From an uncultured Lachnospiraceae bacterium (lineage in GTDB: Bacteria; Bacillota; Clostridia; Lachnospirales; Lachnospiraceae): a stretch of DNA of 64,000 nucleotides. The notes beneath the pieces are model-generated. The model ran no database searches. It worked only from the letters and a program-made list of their open reading frames with translations, and was not told the origin of the DNA. The number at the start of each line of letters is the position of its first letter. Positions within the stretch are counted from its first letter, which is position 1. Of this stretch, positions 54,791-63,119 are shown in pieces. The stretch is from positions 1-64,000 of the forward strand of contig CATOJE010000009.1 of assembly GCA_951800145.1 (NCBI GenBank), written 5' to 3'. A program made the translations under genes and the position numbers.

Positions 54791-55792
54791 TCATCCTTCC
54801 TCTGGCAAAGACGGCGAGTCACTGCGCCTCCCCTCCACCAGCTTCATCCCAAACCGCCGGCTGATCTGCCTTCTGGCCGGCGGGCAAAGCCAGGTGAGAT
54901 AATCCATTATGTGATAAGCAAAAAGGTATCCCCTCTGGCCCGTCTCCTTTGGCGTCCCCTTCCATGGCGTCATAGAAAGATACAGCTCATACGCTTTCCG
55001 GTAATGTCCCAGATTCCCCGCCTTCCAGGGCCGCTCATCCCCAGCATAATGGAGAATGGCCGGATGCTTTTTCGCCCTTATAAACACATCCCCGGAGATC
55101 GCCTGGTAGGCCGGAGACTGAGCTACTAAGTCTTTATAGTGAAAGTAGCGGTAATTGGTAAAAAAGTTATATCTTGGCGAAAGAGCCTTAATCTGGCCCT
55201 TTAAGGCCCCATTTAAGGTGTCCTGATCACAGGCAAAGGCCTTCCCGCCCATAGATCCAAAAAACTCCACCAGCCGCTTTTCGATCCCATCCTTGCGCCA
55301 GCGTGCCAGATCCAGCAGCAGAACCCCTGAATTAAAATAGGGATCCTCCTGTTTCAAGCCGATGCTCTCCTTCACCTTGGGATAAATGGTGGGCTCCATC
55401 ACCGCCCCCATGACCCGCCCCTTCAGATCGGTCTCCCACAGCCGCTTTAAGGAAGATAAAACCACCGTATCACAGTCCAGGTAAAGCACCCGCTCCACCT
55501 CCTCAGGTAAAACTGACCCGGCAAACAGCCGCCCCATGGCACTGATGTCAAAACCGCCGGTATCCACCTCATAGGGGAACCGATCCTTTAGATCCCCTAT
55601 GGGCAGGAAGGTAATCTCCCGGTCAAAATGCCTGGCGATCCAGGTCAGCTTGTCCTGATTCTCCTGACTCATCCCCACTGCCAGCACAAAAATCCGGACC
55701 CGCTCTGCCACCTGATTATGATCCAGCAGGGAATACATAGAGACCCCTAAGTGTCTTGCGTAAGCATCATTGGAAGCATATACTACATTCAT
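54791..55792 (-). CDS. Family 8 glycosyltransferase
   Basis: About 333 residues. VYASNDAYARHLGVSMYSLL at the N-terminus and the metal site LYLDCDTVVL (DxD) identify GT8, retaining galactosyl- or glucosyltransferases such as LgtC. HYAGDERPW near residue 240 is the usual C-terminal His/Gly motif. ATG 55792 follows GTGAGGA; the longer open frame overlaps glf. Likely adds an alpha-linked hexose. Confidence 0.9.
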   Translation of the reverse strand: MNVVYASNDAYARHLGVSMYSLLDHNQVAERVRIFVLAVGMSQENQDKLTWIARHFDREITFLPIGDLKDRFPYEVDTGGFDISAMGRLFAGSVLPEEVERVLYLDCDTVVLSSLKRLWETDLKGRVMGAVMEPTIYPKVKESIGLKQEDPYFNSGVLLLDLARWRKDGIEKRLVEFFGSMGGKAFACDQDTLNGALKGQIKALSPRYNFFTNYRYFHYKDLVAQSPAYQAISGDVFIRAKKHPAILHYAGDERPWKAGNLGHYRKAYELYLSMTPWKGTPKETGQRGYLFAYHIMDYLTWLCPPARRQISRRFGMKLVEGRRSDSPSLPEEG

Positions 55793-55802
55793 CCTGTTTT
55801 CC

Positions 55803-56906
55803 TCACCCTTCAAGCTCTTTTCTTGCCGCCTTAAGGGCAGACTCAATCACCTTATCCATATCATAGTACTTATATTCTCCCAGGCGGCCGCCGAATATTA
55901 CCCCCTTCTCCTCTGCTGCCAGCCTTGCATACCTTTGGTAAAGCTCCTGGTTCTTCTCATCATTCACCGGATAATACGGCTCCATCCCCTCACTCCAGGT
56001 TACCGGATATTCCTTCGTAATCACGGTCTTGGGCTGGGTCCCAAACTCGAAATGCTTGTGCTCAATCACTCTGGTATAGGGCGTCTCCCGGTCTGTATAA
56101 TTCACCACAGCGACCCCCTGATGGTTCTCCTCATCTAAAACCTCTGTCTCAAATTTCAGGCTCCGGTACTCCAGCTTTCCGAAGCGATAGCCATAATACC
56201 CATCGATGGTTCCAGTATAAATCACCTTGTCCCCCAGGCTGTCATAATACTCCTTTTTCTCCAGATAATCCACACCCGTCTCTACATCGCAGCCCTCAAA
56301 CAGCTTCTGGGTAATCACATTATAGCCGCCTATGGGGATTCCCTGATATAAATCATTAAAGTAATTATTATCATAGGTATAGCGCACCGGAAGCCGCTTA
56401 ATAATAAATGCCGGAAGCTCCTTACAATCCCGCCCCCACTGCTTCTCCGTGTAGCCCTTCACCAGCTTCTGATAAATATCGGTTCCCACCAGACTGATGG
56501 CCTGCTCCTCTAAATTCTTCGGCTCCCCGGTAACCCCGGCTCTCTGCTCCTGGATTTTCGCCCTGGCCTCCTCTGGCGTGGAAATCCCCCACATCTTGCT
56601 GAAGGTGTTCATATTAAAGGGCATATTGTACATTTCCCCATGGTAGTTGGCTACCGGGCTGTTGGTGTAACGGTTAAACTCCGCCAGACGATTCACAAAA
56701 TCCCACACCTCCCGATTACTGGTATGGAAAATGTGGGCGCCGTACTTGTGGACGTGGATCTCCTCGATCTCTTCACAGTAAATATTCCCGCCGATGTGGT
56801 TCCGCTTTTCCACCACCAGACACTTCTTCCCCGCCCTGCGGGCTAAGTAGGCGAAAACACCGTTATACAGGCCGCTGCCTACTAAAATATAATCGTATTG
56901 CTTCAT
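55803..56906 (-). CDS. glf: UDP-galactopyranose mutase
   Basis: A 367-residue flavoprotein. FAD-binding GSGLYNGVFAYLARRAGKK with EKRNHIGGN at the N-terminus, YGAHIFHTSN and EKQWGRD follow; all are Glf marks. It converts UDP-galactopyranose to UDP-galactofuranose, the donor for Galf-containing surface glycans. First gene of the operon; AAAGGAGAG upstream of ATG and a promoter at 56986-57014. Confidence 0.95.
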   Translation of the reverse strand: MKQYDYILVGSGLYNGVFAYLARRAGKKCLVVEKRNHIGGNIYCEEIEEIHVHKYGAHIFHTSNREVWDFVNRLAEFNRYTNSPVANYHGEMYNMPFNMNTFSKMWGISTPEEARAKIQEQRAGVTGEPKNLEEQAISLVGTDIYQKLVKGYTEKQWGRDCKELPAFIIKRLPVRYTYDNNYFNDLYQGIPIGGYNVITQKLFEGCDVETGVDYLEKKEYYDSLGDKVIYTGTIDGYYGYRFGKLEYRSLKFETEVLDEENHQGVAVVNYTDRETPYTRVIEHKHFEFGTQPKTVITKEYPVTWSEGMEPYYPVNDEKNQELYQRYARLAAEEKGVIFGGRLGEYKYYDMDKVIESALKAARKELEG

Positions 56907-56985
56907 CTTCTTCTCTCCTTTATAATGGGCGTCATACTACAATAAAAGTACATACCCCGCCGATCACAAATCGTTACTTGTTCCC

Positions 56986-57014
56986 ATTATAACATTGAGG
57001 AACCGCTTTGTCGA
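56986..57014 (-). promoter_or_regulatory. Promoter of the glf cluster
   Basis: Minus strand TCGACA (57009-57014) and TATAAT (56986-56991), 17-bp spacer, about 80 bp before glf. Confidence 0.7.
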
Positions 57015-57039
57015 GGGTAGTCGGTTTCTTAATATGAAA

Positions 57040-57070
57040 CATGCCGCCAGATACTATCTCTGACGGCATG
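57040..57070 (-). terminator. Terminator after leuA
   Basis: Minus strand stem CATGCCG-CAGA / TCTG-CGGCATG with one T-G wobble, 7-nt loop, followed by TTTCATATT. It lies 36 bp after the leuA stop codon. Confidence 0.75.
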
Positions 57071-57106
57071 TCTTCAAATCTCTTTTCTAACTATTTCAAT
57101 CCTCAA

Positions 57107-58774
57107 TTAATAAAATAACCGATTCACCGCACTAAAGATCCCGCGAATGGATGCCCGGGTAATATTAGAGCTGATTCCCACGCCATAGGTTGTCTTTCCC
57201 GTCGCCACATCCAGCACATGGATATAGGACGCTGCCTGCGCGCCGGATCCAGCGCTTAAAGCGTGCTCCGAATAATCCATAACACGAATCTGAATTCCTA
57301 ATTCGTCCTCCAGCCCTCTCTGCACTGCGTCAATCGGGCCATTTCCCACGCCTTCAAAGTATTTCTCAATGCCATGGGCCGTATAGGTCACCTTTGCCAG
57401 GGTAGCAAACTCTCCATTCCCTACATCTGCATCGGAAATCCTGCACTTCCGGAAATGGATAGGCTCCTTCCGATCCAGATAATTCCGCTTGAACTCTGCC
57501 ATAATCTGCTCCGGAGCTACCTCGCCCTGCTGCTCGGAAATCTTCTGGATCACATCGGCAAACTCCTTGTGCATGCCCTTGGGAAGCTTAAAGCCGTAGA
57601 AGGTATCCATCACAAAGGCTACGCCGCCTTTACCGGACTGGCTGTTAATCCGAACCACCGGCTCATACTGCCGGCCGATATCCGCCGGATCGATGGGGAG
57701 ATAAGGAACCTCCCAGTACTGCCCGTTCCGCTCCTTAAGGGCCTGCATTCCTTTATTAATCGCATCCTGGTGGGAGCCGGAGAATGCGGTAAATACCAGC
57801 TTCCCCGCATAGGGATGCCGGGGATGGATATCCATCTTGGTACAGCGCTCGTAAACCTCTGCTACCTCTTTTACATTTTCCAGATTTAACTCCGGATTAA
57901 TGCCCTGAGAGAACATATTATAAGCTAATGTAGTGATGTCTACATTGCCTGTGCGCTCTCCATTTCCAAAAAGCGTTCCCTCTACCCGCTCTGCGCCTGC
58001 TAAGAGCGCCAGCTCTGTGGCTGCGATTCCGGTTCCCCGGTCATTATGGGGATGCACACTTAAGATAATGCTCTCCCGATTCTTAAAGTGAGTATTCATC
58101 CACTGGATTTGGTCCGCATAAACATTAGGCGTATTCATCTCTACTGTGGATGGAAGATTAATAATAATCTTTTTGTCCGCTGAGGCTCCCCAGGTCTCCT
58201 GAACCGCAGTACAGATATCCAAAGCATAATCCAGCTCTGTTCCGGTAAAGCTTTCCGGAGAATACTCCAGAAGGATCTCTCCGTCAAACTCTGCGGCATA
58301 CTTCTGAACCAGCTTGGTTCCAATCACTGCGATTTCCTTAATCTCTTCCATATCCTTGTGGAATACCACATCCCTCTGCAGGGTGGAGGTGGAGTTATAA
58401 ATATGGACAATCGCCTTCTTAATTCCCTTTAACGCCTCGAAGGTCCGCTTAATCAAGTGCTCCCGGCACTGTACCAGCACCTGAACCACCACATCCTCCG
58501 GAATCAGCTTCCGATCCACCAGCTGGCGCAGAAAATCGAATTCAATCTGGGAGGCTGCAGGAAATCCTACTTCTATTTCCTTAAAGCCAAGCTTCACCAG
58601 AAGATTAAACATCTCGATCTTCTCTTCCACCACCATGGGCTCAACCAATGCCTGGTTGCCATCCCTTAAATCAACACTGCACCACACCGGCGCCTTTTCA
58701 ATCTCCATCTGCGGCCAAGTCCGCTCCGGAAAGTCCACTACAGGTACTCGCTTGTATCTCTGATAATTTAACAT
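57107..58774 (-). CDS. leuA: 2-isopropylmalate synthase, long form
   Basis: A 555-residue enzyme that condenses acetyl-CoA with 2-ketoisovalerate, the first committed step to leucine. The catalytic TIM barrel (about 30-310) has VDLRDGNQALVEPM with metal-binding Asp and HPHNDRGTG with the metal His pair. The C-terminal LeuA dimerisation/regulatory domain (about 430-555) binds leucine for feedback inhibition. Start ATG 58774 follows GGAGG. It is monocistronic here: terminator behind, own promoter and a 250-nt leader in front. No other leu or ilv genes are in the window. Confidence 0.96.
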   Translation of the reverse strand: MLNYQRYKRVPVVDFPERTWPQMEIEKAPVWCSVDLRDGNQALVEPMVVEEKIEMFNLLVKLGFKEIEVGFPAASQIEFDFLRQLVDRKLIPEDVVVQVLVQCREHLIKRTFEALKGIKKAIVHIYNSTSTLQRDVVFHKDMEEIKEIAVIGTKLVQKYAAEFDGEILLEYSPESFTGTELDYALDICTAVQETWGASADKKIIINLPSTVEMNTPNVYADQIQWMNTHFKNRESIILSVHPHNDRGTGIAATELALLAGAERVEGTLFGNGERTGNVDITTLAYNMFSQGINPELNLENVKEVAEVYERCTKMDIHPRHPYAGKLVFTAFSGSHQDAINKGMQALKERNGQYWEVPYLPIDPADIGRQYEPVVRINSQSGKGGVAFVMDTFYGFKLPKGMHKEFADVIQKISEQQGEVAPEQIMAEFKRNYLDRKEPIHFRKCRISDADVGNGEFATLAKVTYTAHGIEKYFEGVGNGPIDAVQRGLEDELGIQIRVMDYSEHALSAGSGAQAASYIHVLDVATGKTTYGVGISSNITRASIRGIFSAVNRLFY

Positions 58775-58875
58775 GATTTTCCTCCATCGCTATCGATAAT
58801 CTGTTTGTCAGTCGCCTGGGCTGCTTCTGAGCAAATGCTCTGTCAATGATTGTTCTTTATTATTTTGTATCCAGC

Positions 58876-58965
58876 CTATCCCAGGCCATGGAGTCGATAA
58901 ATCACGCCATAATGCTTAACAATGAATAACGTGACCGACACAGGTCTAACCCCATTCTTCATCAT
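58876..58965 (-). CDS. Possible leader peptide (uORF) in the leuA 5' leader
   Basis: A 29-codon frame with start ATG 58965 (a second ATG follows) preceded by AAAGG, and stop TAG at 58876-58878. Its translation ends YRLHGLG. The codons CTC CAT (58888-58893) are complementary to ATGGAG of the leuA ribosome-binding region (58782-58787). The stop lies between two segments, GCCTGGG and GGCTG, that can pair alternatively with the overlapping CCCAGGC or CAGCC near 58814-58823. The frame is seen; a regulatory role is inference. No T-box elements were found. Confidence 0.4.
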   Translation of the reverse strand: MMKNGVRPVSVTLFIVKHYGVIYRLHGLG

Positions 58966-59029
58966 CCCTTTACTTTAAAATTCCGCCTGCTGCGTCTTAT
59001 GCTTTACCACACTGACGCGACGTTATTTC

Positions 59030-59058
59030 ATTATAACATACACAGATTTTCCTGGCAA
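59030..59058 (-). promoter_or_regulatory. Promoter of leuA
   Basis: Minus strand TTGCCA (59053-59058) and TATAAT (59030-59035) with a 17-bp spacer. It leaves a leader of about 250 nt before leuA. Confidence 0.75.
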
Positions 59059-59100
59059 TCTTTTTCTCTCTTTTTCGCTGAATGGAGATTTTCATGGGTT

Positions 59101-59135
59101 CCCTGTGGCTTTCACTGACAGTGAACGTCACAGGG
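59101..59135. other. Hairpin after glmM
   Basis: CCCTGTG/CACAGGG outer arms and TTCACTG/CAGTGAA inner arms with a 3-nt internal loop. No T run follows, so it is a weak candidate terminator or a 3'-end stabiliser for the glmM transcript. Confidence 0.55.
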
Positions 59136-59167
59136 CATCCTCCTGCTGTCTGAACAGTCACTCTCAT

Positions 59168-60523
59168 CTACTCTGCAAAATGTCCTCTGGCTCCCATTAC
59201 CTCGATCACCTGATCCACGCAAGCCTCACAGACCTCCAGGGAGGAGGCCTCCACCATCACCCGCACCACCGGCTCCGTTCCTGACTGGCGCAGAAGGATC
59301 CTTCCGTCATCTCCCAGCTTCTCCGCCACCTTGGATACCTCCGCCTGCACAGCCGGATCCTCCTGTGCTTCCTTTTTATCCTTTACCCGCACATTTTTAA
59401 GCACCTGAGGATAGATCTCTACCTCAGAAGCCAGCTTATCCAAAGGCTGCTTCTTTTCTAAAATCACCTCCATCACCTTTAAGGAGGTGAGGATGCCATC
59501 CCCTGTAGTGGCGTGCTTACTGAAGATAATGTGCCCTGACTGCTCACCTCCCAGACCATGGCCATTAAGCGACATATTCTCATACACATATTTATCCCCC
59601 ACCGCTGTTTTTTCATAGCGGATGTTCTCCCGGTCAAAGGCCTTGTAAAGGCCGAAATTCGACATAATGGTGGTGACAACTGTGTCATGGGGCAGGGTAT
59701 GCTGCTCCTTCATATATTTCCCGCAGATATACATGATTACATCCCCATCCACCAGGTTGCCCTTTCCATCCACTGCAAGGCACCGGTCAGCATCTCCGTC
59801 ATAGGCAAAGCCCACGTCGCAGCCCTTCTCCACCACATACCTCTGGAGATTTTCGATGTGGGTTGAGCCACAGTTTGTATTAATATTCACTCCATTGGGC
59901 TCATTATTTATCACATGGGTCTCTGCTCCCAGAGCGTCAAAAACATTTTTTGCAATGGCTGAGGCGCTTCCATTGGCGCAGTCCAGCGCCACCTTCATAT
60001 TCTTAAAGGAGCGGGTGGCAATGGAGATCAAATATCCGATGTAACGATTCCGGCCAGCTGCAAAGTCCGTAGTCCGTCCGATGCTCTCCCGCCTTGCCAG
60101 AGGAATCTCCCCGATGGCTCCATCCAGATAGCTCTCTATTTTCTCAATCACAGGCTCCTCAAGCTTCTCCCCATTTCCATTAATTACCTTAATCCCATTG
60201 TCATAAAATGGATTATGGCTGGCAGAAATCATAATTCCGCAGTCAAAGCCCTCTGTCCGTACCACATAGGATACGCTGGGCGTGGTGGTAACATGGAGAA
60301 GATACACATCTGCGCCGGAAGCCGTCAGACCTGCAACCAAAGAATATTCAAACATATAGCTGCTCCTTCTGGTATCCTTTCCGATCACTACCCGGCATCT
60401 CCGGTCAGAAGCCTCCTGGCCATAATACCAGCCTAAAAAACGTCCCACCTGATATGCATGCTCTACCGTTAAATCAACATTCGCTTCCCCGCGAAACCCA
60501 TCCGTTCCAAAATATTTTCCCAT
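59168..60523 (-). CDS. glmM: Phosphoglucosamine mutase
   Basis: A 451-residue phosphohexomutase starting MGKYFGTDGFRGEANVDLT. The phosphoserine loop is GIMISASHNPFYDNG (about 97-111), the metal loop YDGDADRC and the phosphate-binding RQSGTEPVVRVM near the C-terminus. It converts glucosamine 6-phosphate to glucosamine 1-phosphate for UDP-GlcNAc and so for peptidoglycan. The start is fixed by the promoter: the longer open frame to 60592 runs through both promoter boxes. Confidence 0.95.
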   Translation of the reverse strand: MGKYFGTDGFRGEANVDLTVEHAYQVGRFLGWYYGQEASDRRCRVVIGKDTRRSSYMFEYSLVAGLTASGADVYLLHVTTTPSVSYVVRTEGFDCGIMISASHNPFYDNGIKVINGNGEKLEEPVIEKIESYLDGAIGEIPLARRESIGRTTDFAAGRNRYIGYLISIATRSFKNMKVALDCANGSASAIAKNVFDALGAETHVINNEPNGVNINTNCGSTHIENLQRYVVEKGCDVGFAYDGDADRCLAVDGKGNLVDGDVIMYICGKYMKEQHTLPHDTVVTTIMSNFGLYKAFDRENIRYEKTAVGDKYVYENMSLNGHGLGGEQSGHIIFSKHATTGDGILTSLKVMEVILEKKQPLDKLASEVEIYPQVLKNVRVKDKKEAQEDPAVQAEVSKVAEKLGDDGRILLRQSGTEPVVRVMVEASSLEVCEACVDQVIEVMGARGHFAE

Positions 60524-60563
60524 GTCTCTCCATCCTTTCCGCGCGTTCCTTTTATCAGGAATC

Positions 60564-60592
60564 ATTTTACCAGCGCCCACCACTCCTGTCAA
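60564..60592 (-). promoter_or_regulatory. Consensus promoter of glmM
   Basis: Minus strand TTGACA (60587-60592) and TAAAAT (60564-60569), 17-bp spacer, about 40 bp before the glmM ATG. Confidence 0.85.
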
Positions 60593-60996
60593 GATTTCTA
60601 ACTCCGGATGAAATGATTCCTTCTATTTACAATACTCTATGCTTCCCCTTTTAATCCATGACGGTTTTCGCAGAAATCCGTCAAAACGTCAACTGCGATA
60701 TCAAAAATGACCCTTTCTAAGGTTATTTTTGATATCGCAGCTATCTTGTCTGGTTTTTCCAGAGTTTATGCTTTATAATAATTATACAATCTTACATGGA
60801 TGGATTTTTATCCGTTCAGTACAACCTCCAAGGCTGGCTCTTTATAAAGGAGCAGACAGCCTGTGGCAGCTGATGTCAGGCTTGCTTCGCCTACATTCAG
60901 CTGCTTTCCTTTTTCCAGGCAAGCCTGCCTCTATCTCCATCTGCGCCTTCCTGCAGGCCTGCGCCCTATCTTAAGCCTGGCGCTACCCTGCTTAGC
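60593..60996. other. Gene-free, hairpin-rich intergenic region between prfA and glmM
   Basis: No supported gene. It holds several inverted repeats: 60660-60682 (GACGG/CCGTC with an inner TTTC/GAAA), a long hairpin at 60693-60740 (listed separately), and 60866-60904 (GCAGCTGA/TCAGCTGC outer arms, AGGC/GCCT inner). Further short AGGC-containing repeats follow up to prfA. It is the 3' region of prfA and may include its terminator, but no classical stem plus T run is visible. Confidence 0.6.
60693..60740. repeat. 20-bp inverted repeat
   Basis: Arms of 20 nt (left begins CTGCGATATC, right ends GATATCGCAG) around an 8-nt loop, with one G/T mismatch. AT-rich and without a T run; it resembles the end structure of a miniature repeat or a protein-binding hairpin more than a terminator. 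Confidence 0.7.
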
Positions 60997-62073
60997 TTAT
61001 GCCGTCTCCTGCAGCCTGGCCAGCTTAGCCGCCTGGTCGGCTGTGATTAAGCCGTCCAGCAGCTCCTGAATGTCCCCATTGATAATGGAATCAATCTTAT
61101 ATAAGGTAAGTTTAATCCGATGGTCTGTAACACGGCCCTGGGGGAAATTATAGGTGCGGATTTTCTCCGACCGGTCTCCTGTGCCGATCTGGCTTCTCCG
61201 CTCGTCTGCTTCTGCACTCTGCCGCTTTTCCAGCTCCAGGTCATACAGCTTGGAGCGCAGAAGGCGAAAGGCCTTTTCCTTATTCTGCAGCTGAGATTTC
61301 TCTGTCTGGCTGTAAATCACAATCCCGGTGGGGATGTGGGTCAGGCGGACAGCAGAGTCCGTAGTATTGACACACTGCCCGCCATTTCCTGAAGCGCGCA
61401 TTACGTCAATCCGGATATCCTTATCATCGATCACGATGTCAAACTCCTCTGCCTCCGGCATCACTGCCACCGTCGCTGTGGAGGTGTGAATCCTTCCTCC
61501 GGATTCCGTCTCCGGCACACGCTGCACCCGGTGAACTCCGCTTTCATATTTCATCTTGGAGTACGCGCCCTTGCCATTAATCATGGCGACTACCTCTTTA
61601 AAGCCTCCGATCCCATTCTCATTTACGCTTACCAGCTCTACCTTCCAGTGCTGGCTGTCTGCATAATTCACATACATGCGGTACAGCTCCGCGGCAAAGA
61701 GCGCCGCCTCATCGCCTCCTGCGCCGGCGCGGATTTCCAGAATAATATTTTTATCATCATTGGGATCCTTCGGCAGCAGCAAAACCTTCAGCTCATATTC
61801 CAGCTCCTCTATCCGCTTTTTCGCACCGGACAGCTCTTCCTTAGCCAGCTCCCGCAGCTCCTCGTCACTTTCCTCTTCTAGCAGCATCAGGCTGTCTTCC
61901 ACATCCTGCTTCGCCTGCTTATATGCCTTATATGCCTCCACCAGGGGGGTTAAATCTGCCTGCTCCTTCATAAGACGCTGAAACCGCTTCGGATCATCGG
62001 TTACGCCCGGACTGGATAATTCCTGCATCAGCTCTTCAAAATGGATTACTATATCTTCTAATCGATCAAACAT
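60997..62073 (-). CDS. prfA: Peptide chain release factor 1
   Basis: A 358-residue class I release factor. The GGQ loop reads [19 protein letters not shown], and the codon-recognition segment [16 protein letters not shown] has the P-x-T tripeptide of RF1 (UAA/UAG). It ends in a helical tail. Releases finished proteins at stop codons. The 124-bp gap to prmC upstream contains a hairpin with GATGCC/GGCATC arms. PrmC, its modifying enzyme, is encoded just upstream. Confidence 0.96.
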   Translation of the reverse strand: MFDRLEDIVIHFEELMQELSSPGVTDDPKRFQRLMKEQADLTPLVEAYKAYKQAKQDVEDSLMLLEEESDEELRELAKEELSGAKKRIEELEYELKVLLLPKDPNDDKNIILEIRAGAGGDEAALFAAELYRMYVNYADSQHWKVELVSVNENGIGGFKEVVAMINGKGAYSKMKYESGVHRVQRVPETESGGRIHTSTATVAVMPEAEEFDIVIDDKDIRIDVMRASGNGGQCVNTTDSAVRLTHIPTGIVIYSQTEKSQLQNKEKAFRLLRSKLYDLELEKRQSAEADERRSQIGTGDRSEKIRTYNFPQGRVTDHRIKLTLYKIDSIINGDIQELLDGLITADQAAKLARLQETA

Positions 62074-62197
62074 ATGCTTCCCTTCTCCTCTCTTCCCATG
62101 TGTCTCGAACCTAAATCGGCTGCCCCGTTGTCACCTGTCAACGATGCCACCGCAGGGCCTGCTCCGGCGAAGCGGGGGCATCGCCTCCCTCCCCGCC

Positions 62198-63112
62198 CTA
62201 TGACCACCCTGCCGCCGCCACCCGGTCATGGCCTGCAGCATCTGGGATAATCCGCACATCACAAAATCCATGCTCCTGCAATATCTGCTTTACCTTCTCT
62301 CCCTGATCATATCCGATTTCCAGATAAACAGCCGCCCCATGCTTCAAATACCTCCCGCCATCCCTGGCAATCCGCCGGTAAAATTCCAGCCCGTCCCCGC
62401 TTCCGTCCAGAGCCATCCTGGGCTCATAATCCTTTACCTCTGCCTCCAGGCCAGGGATATCACAGGAGGGAATATAGGGCGGATTGGATACCAGAACATC
62501 AAATCCATCCCATCCCTCCCCCAGTACCTCCTCTGTAGGCTCCAAAGCAAGGAATAAATCTCCCTGTAAAAGCTCCACCTGGCAGCTGGCTTTTCCTCCC
62601 TCATCCAAGCCTCCCAGCAGGCCTTCCCGGTTTCTCTCCGCCACCTTCAGCGCCTCCGCAGATAGATCCGCCGCCGTAATCCGGCGGAAATTTCCGAGGC
62701 GGGCCAGGCTGATGGCGATGCAGCCAGAGCCGGTGCAAAGATCTAAAATATGCTCTCCCTCTCCAGGATGCTCCCTTAAAACCAGCTCTGCTAATGTTTC
62801 CGTGTCCTGCCTGGGAATCAGTACATGGCGGTTCACATAAAACGAAAGTCCCATAAATTCCTGGGTTCCCAGAATCTGCTGTAAAGGAATCCGCTTCCCC
62901 CGCAGACCAATCATTTCCCGATACCGGCGGATCCCCTCGCCGATCTCCTCCTCCTCTGGCAGCGGCCGGCTCCGGTTCATTAAAAAATGAACCATATCCG
63001 TCCGAAACGCCTCTAAAAGCAGATATTTGGCATCCAGCTCCGGGTCCGGAACGCCCCTGCGCGTTAGCTCATTCCTTCCAAAGGTCAAGAGGCTCTGCAA
63101 TGTCTGTTTCAT
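62198..63112 (-). CDS. prmC: Release factor glutamine N5-methyltransferase
   Basis: About 304 residues: an N-terminal helical domain and a methyltransferase domain with ILDLCTGSGCIAISLA (SAM loop, about 122-137) and VSNPPYIPS (the NPPY substrate motif). It methylates the Gln of the GGQ loop of release factors. Start at MKQTLQSLLTF 63112, 7 bp after the DUF1385 stop; the ribosome site is distant. Gene order DUF1385-prmC-prfA is common in Clostridia. Confidence 0.94.
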   Translation of the reverse strand: MKQTLQSLLTFGRNELTRRGVPDPELDAKYLLLEAFRTDMVHFLMNRSRPLPEEEEIGEGIRRYREMIGLRGKRIPLQQILGTQEFMGLSFYVNRHVLIPRQDTETLAELVLREHPGEGEHILDLCTGSGCIAISLARLGNFRRITAADLSAEALKVAERNREGLLGGLDEGGKASCQVELLQGDLFLALEPTEEVLGEGWDGFDVLVSNPPYIPSCDIPGLEAEVKDYEPRMALDGSGDGLEFYRRIARDGGRYLKHGAAVYLEIGYDQGEKVKQILQEHGFCDVRIIPDAAGHDRVAAAGWS

Positions 63113-63119
63113 CTCAAAA

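Noticed and set aside
58775-59023. T-box leader for leuA
   Set aside because: No GGGTGG-type antiterminator sequence and no terminator with a T run could be found in the leader.
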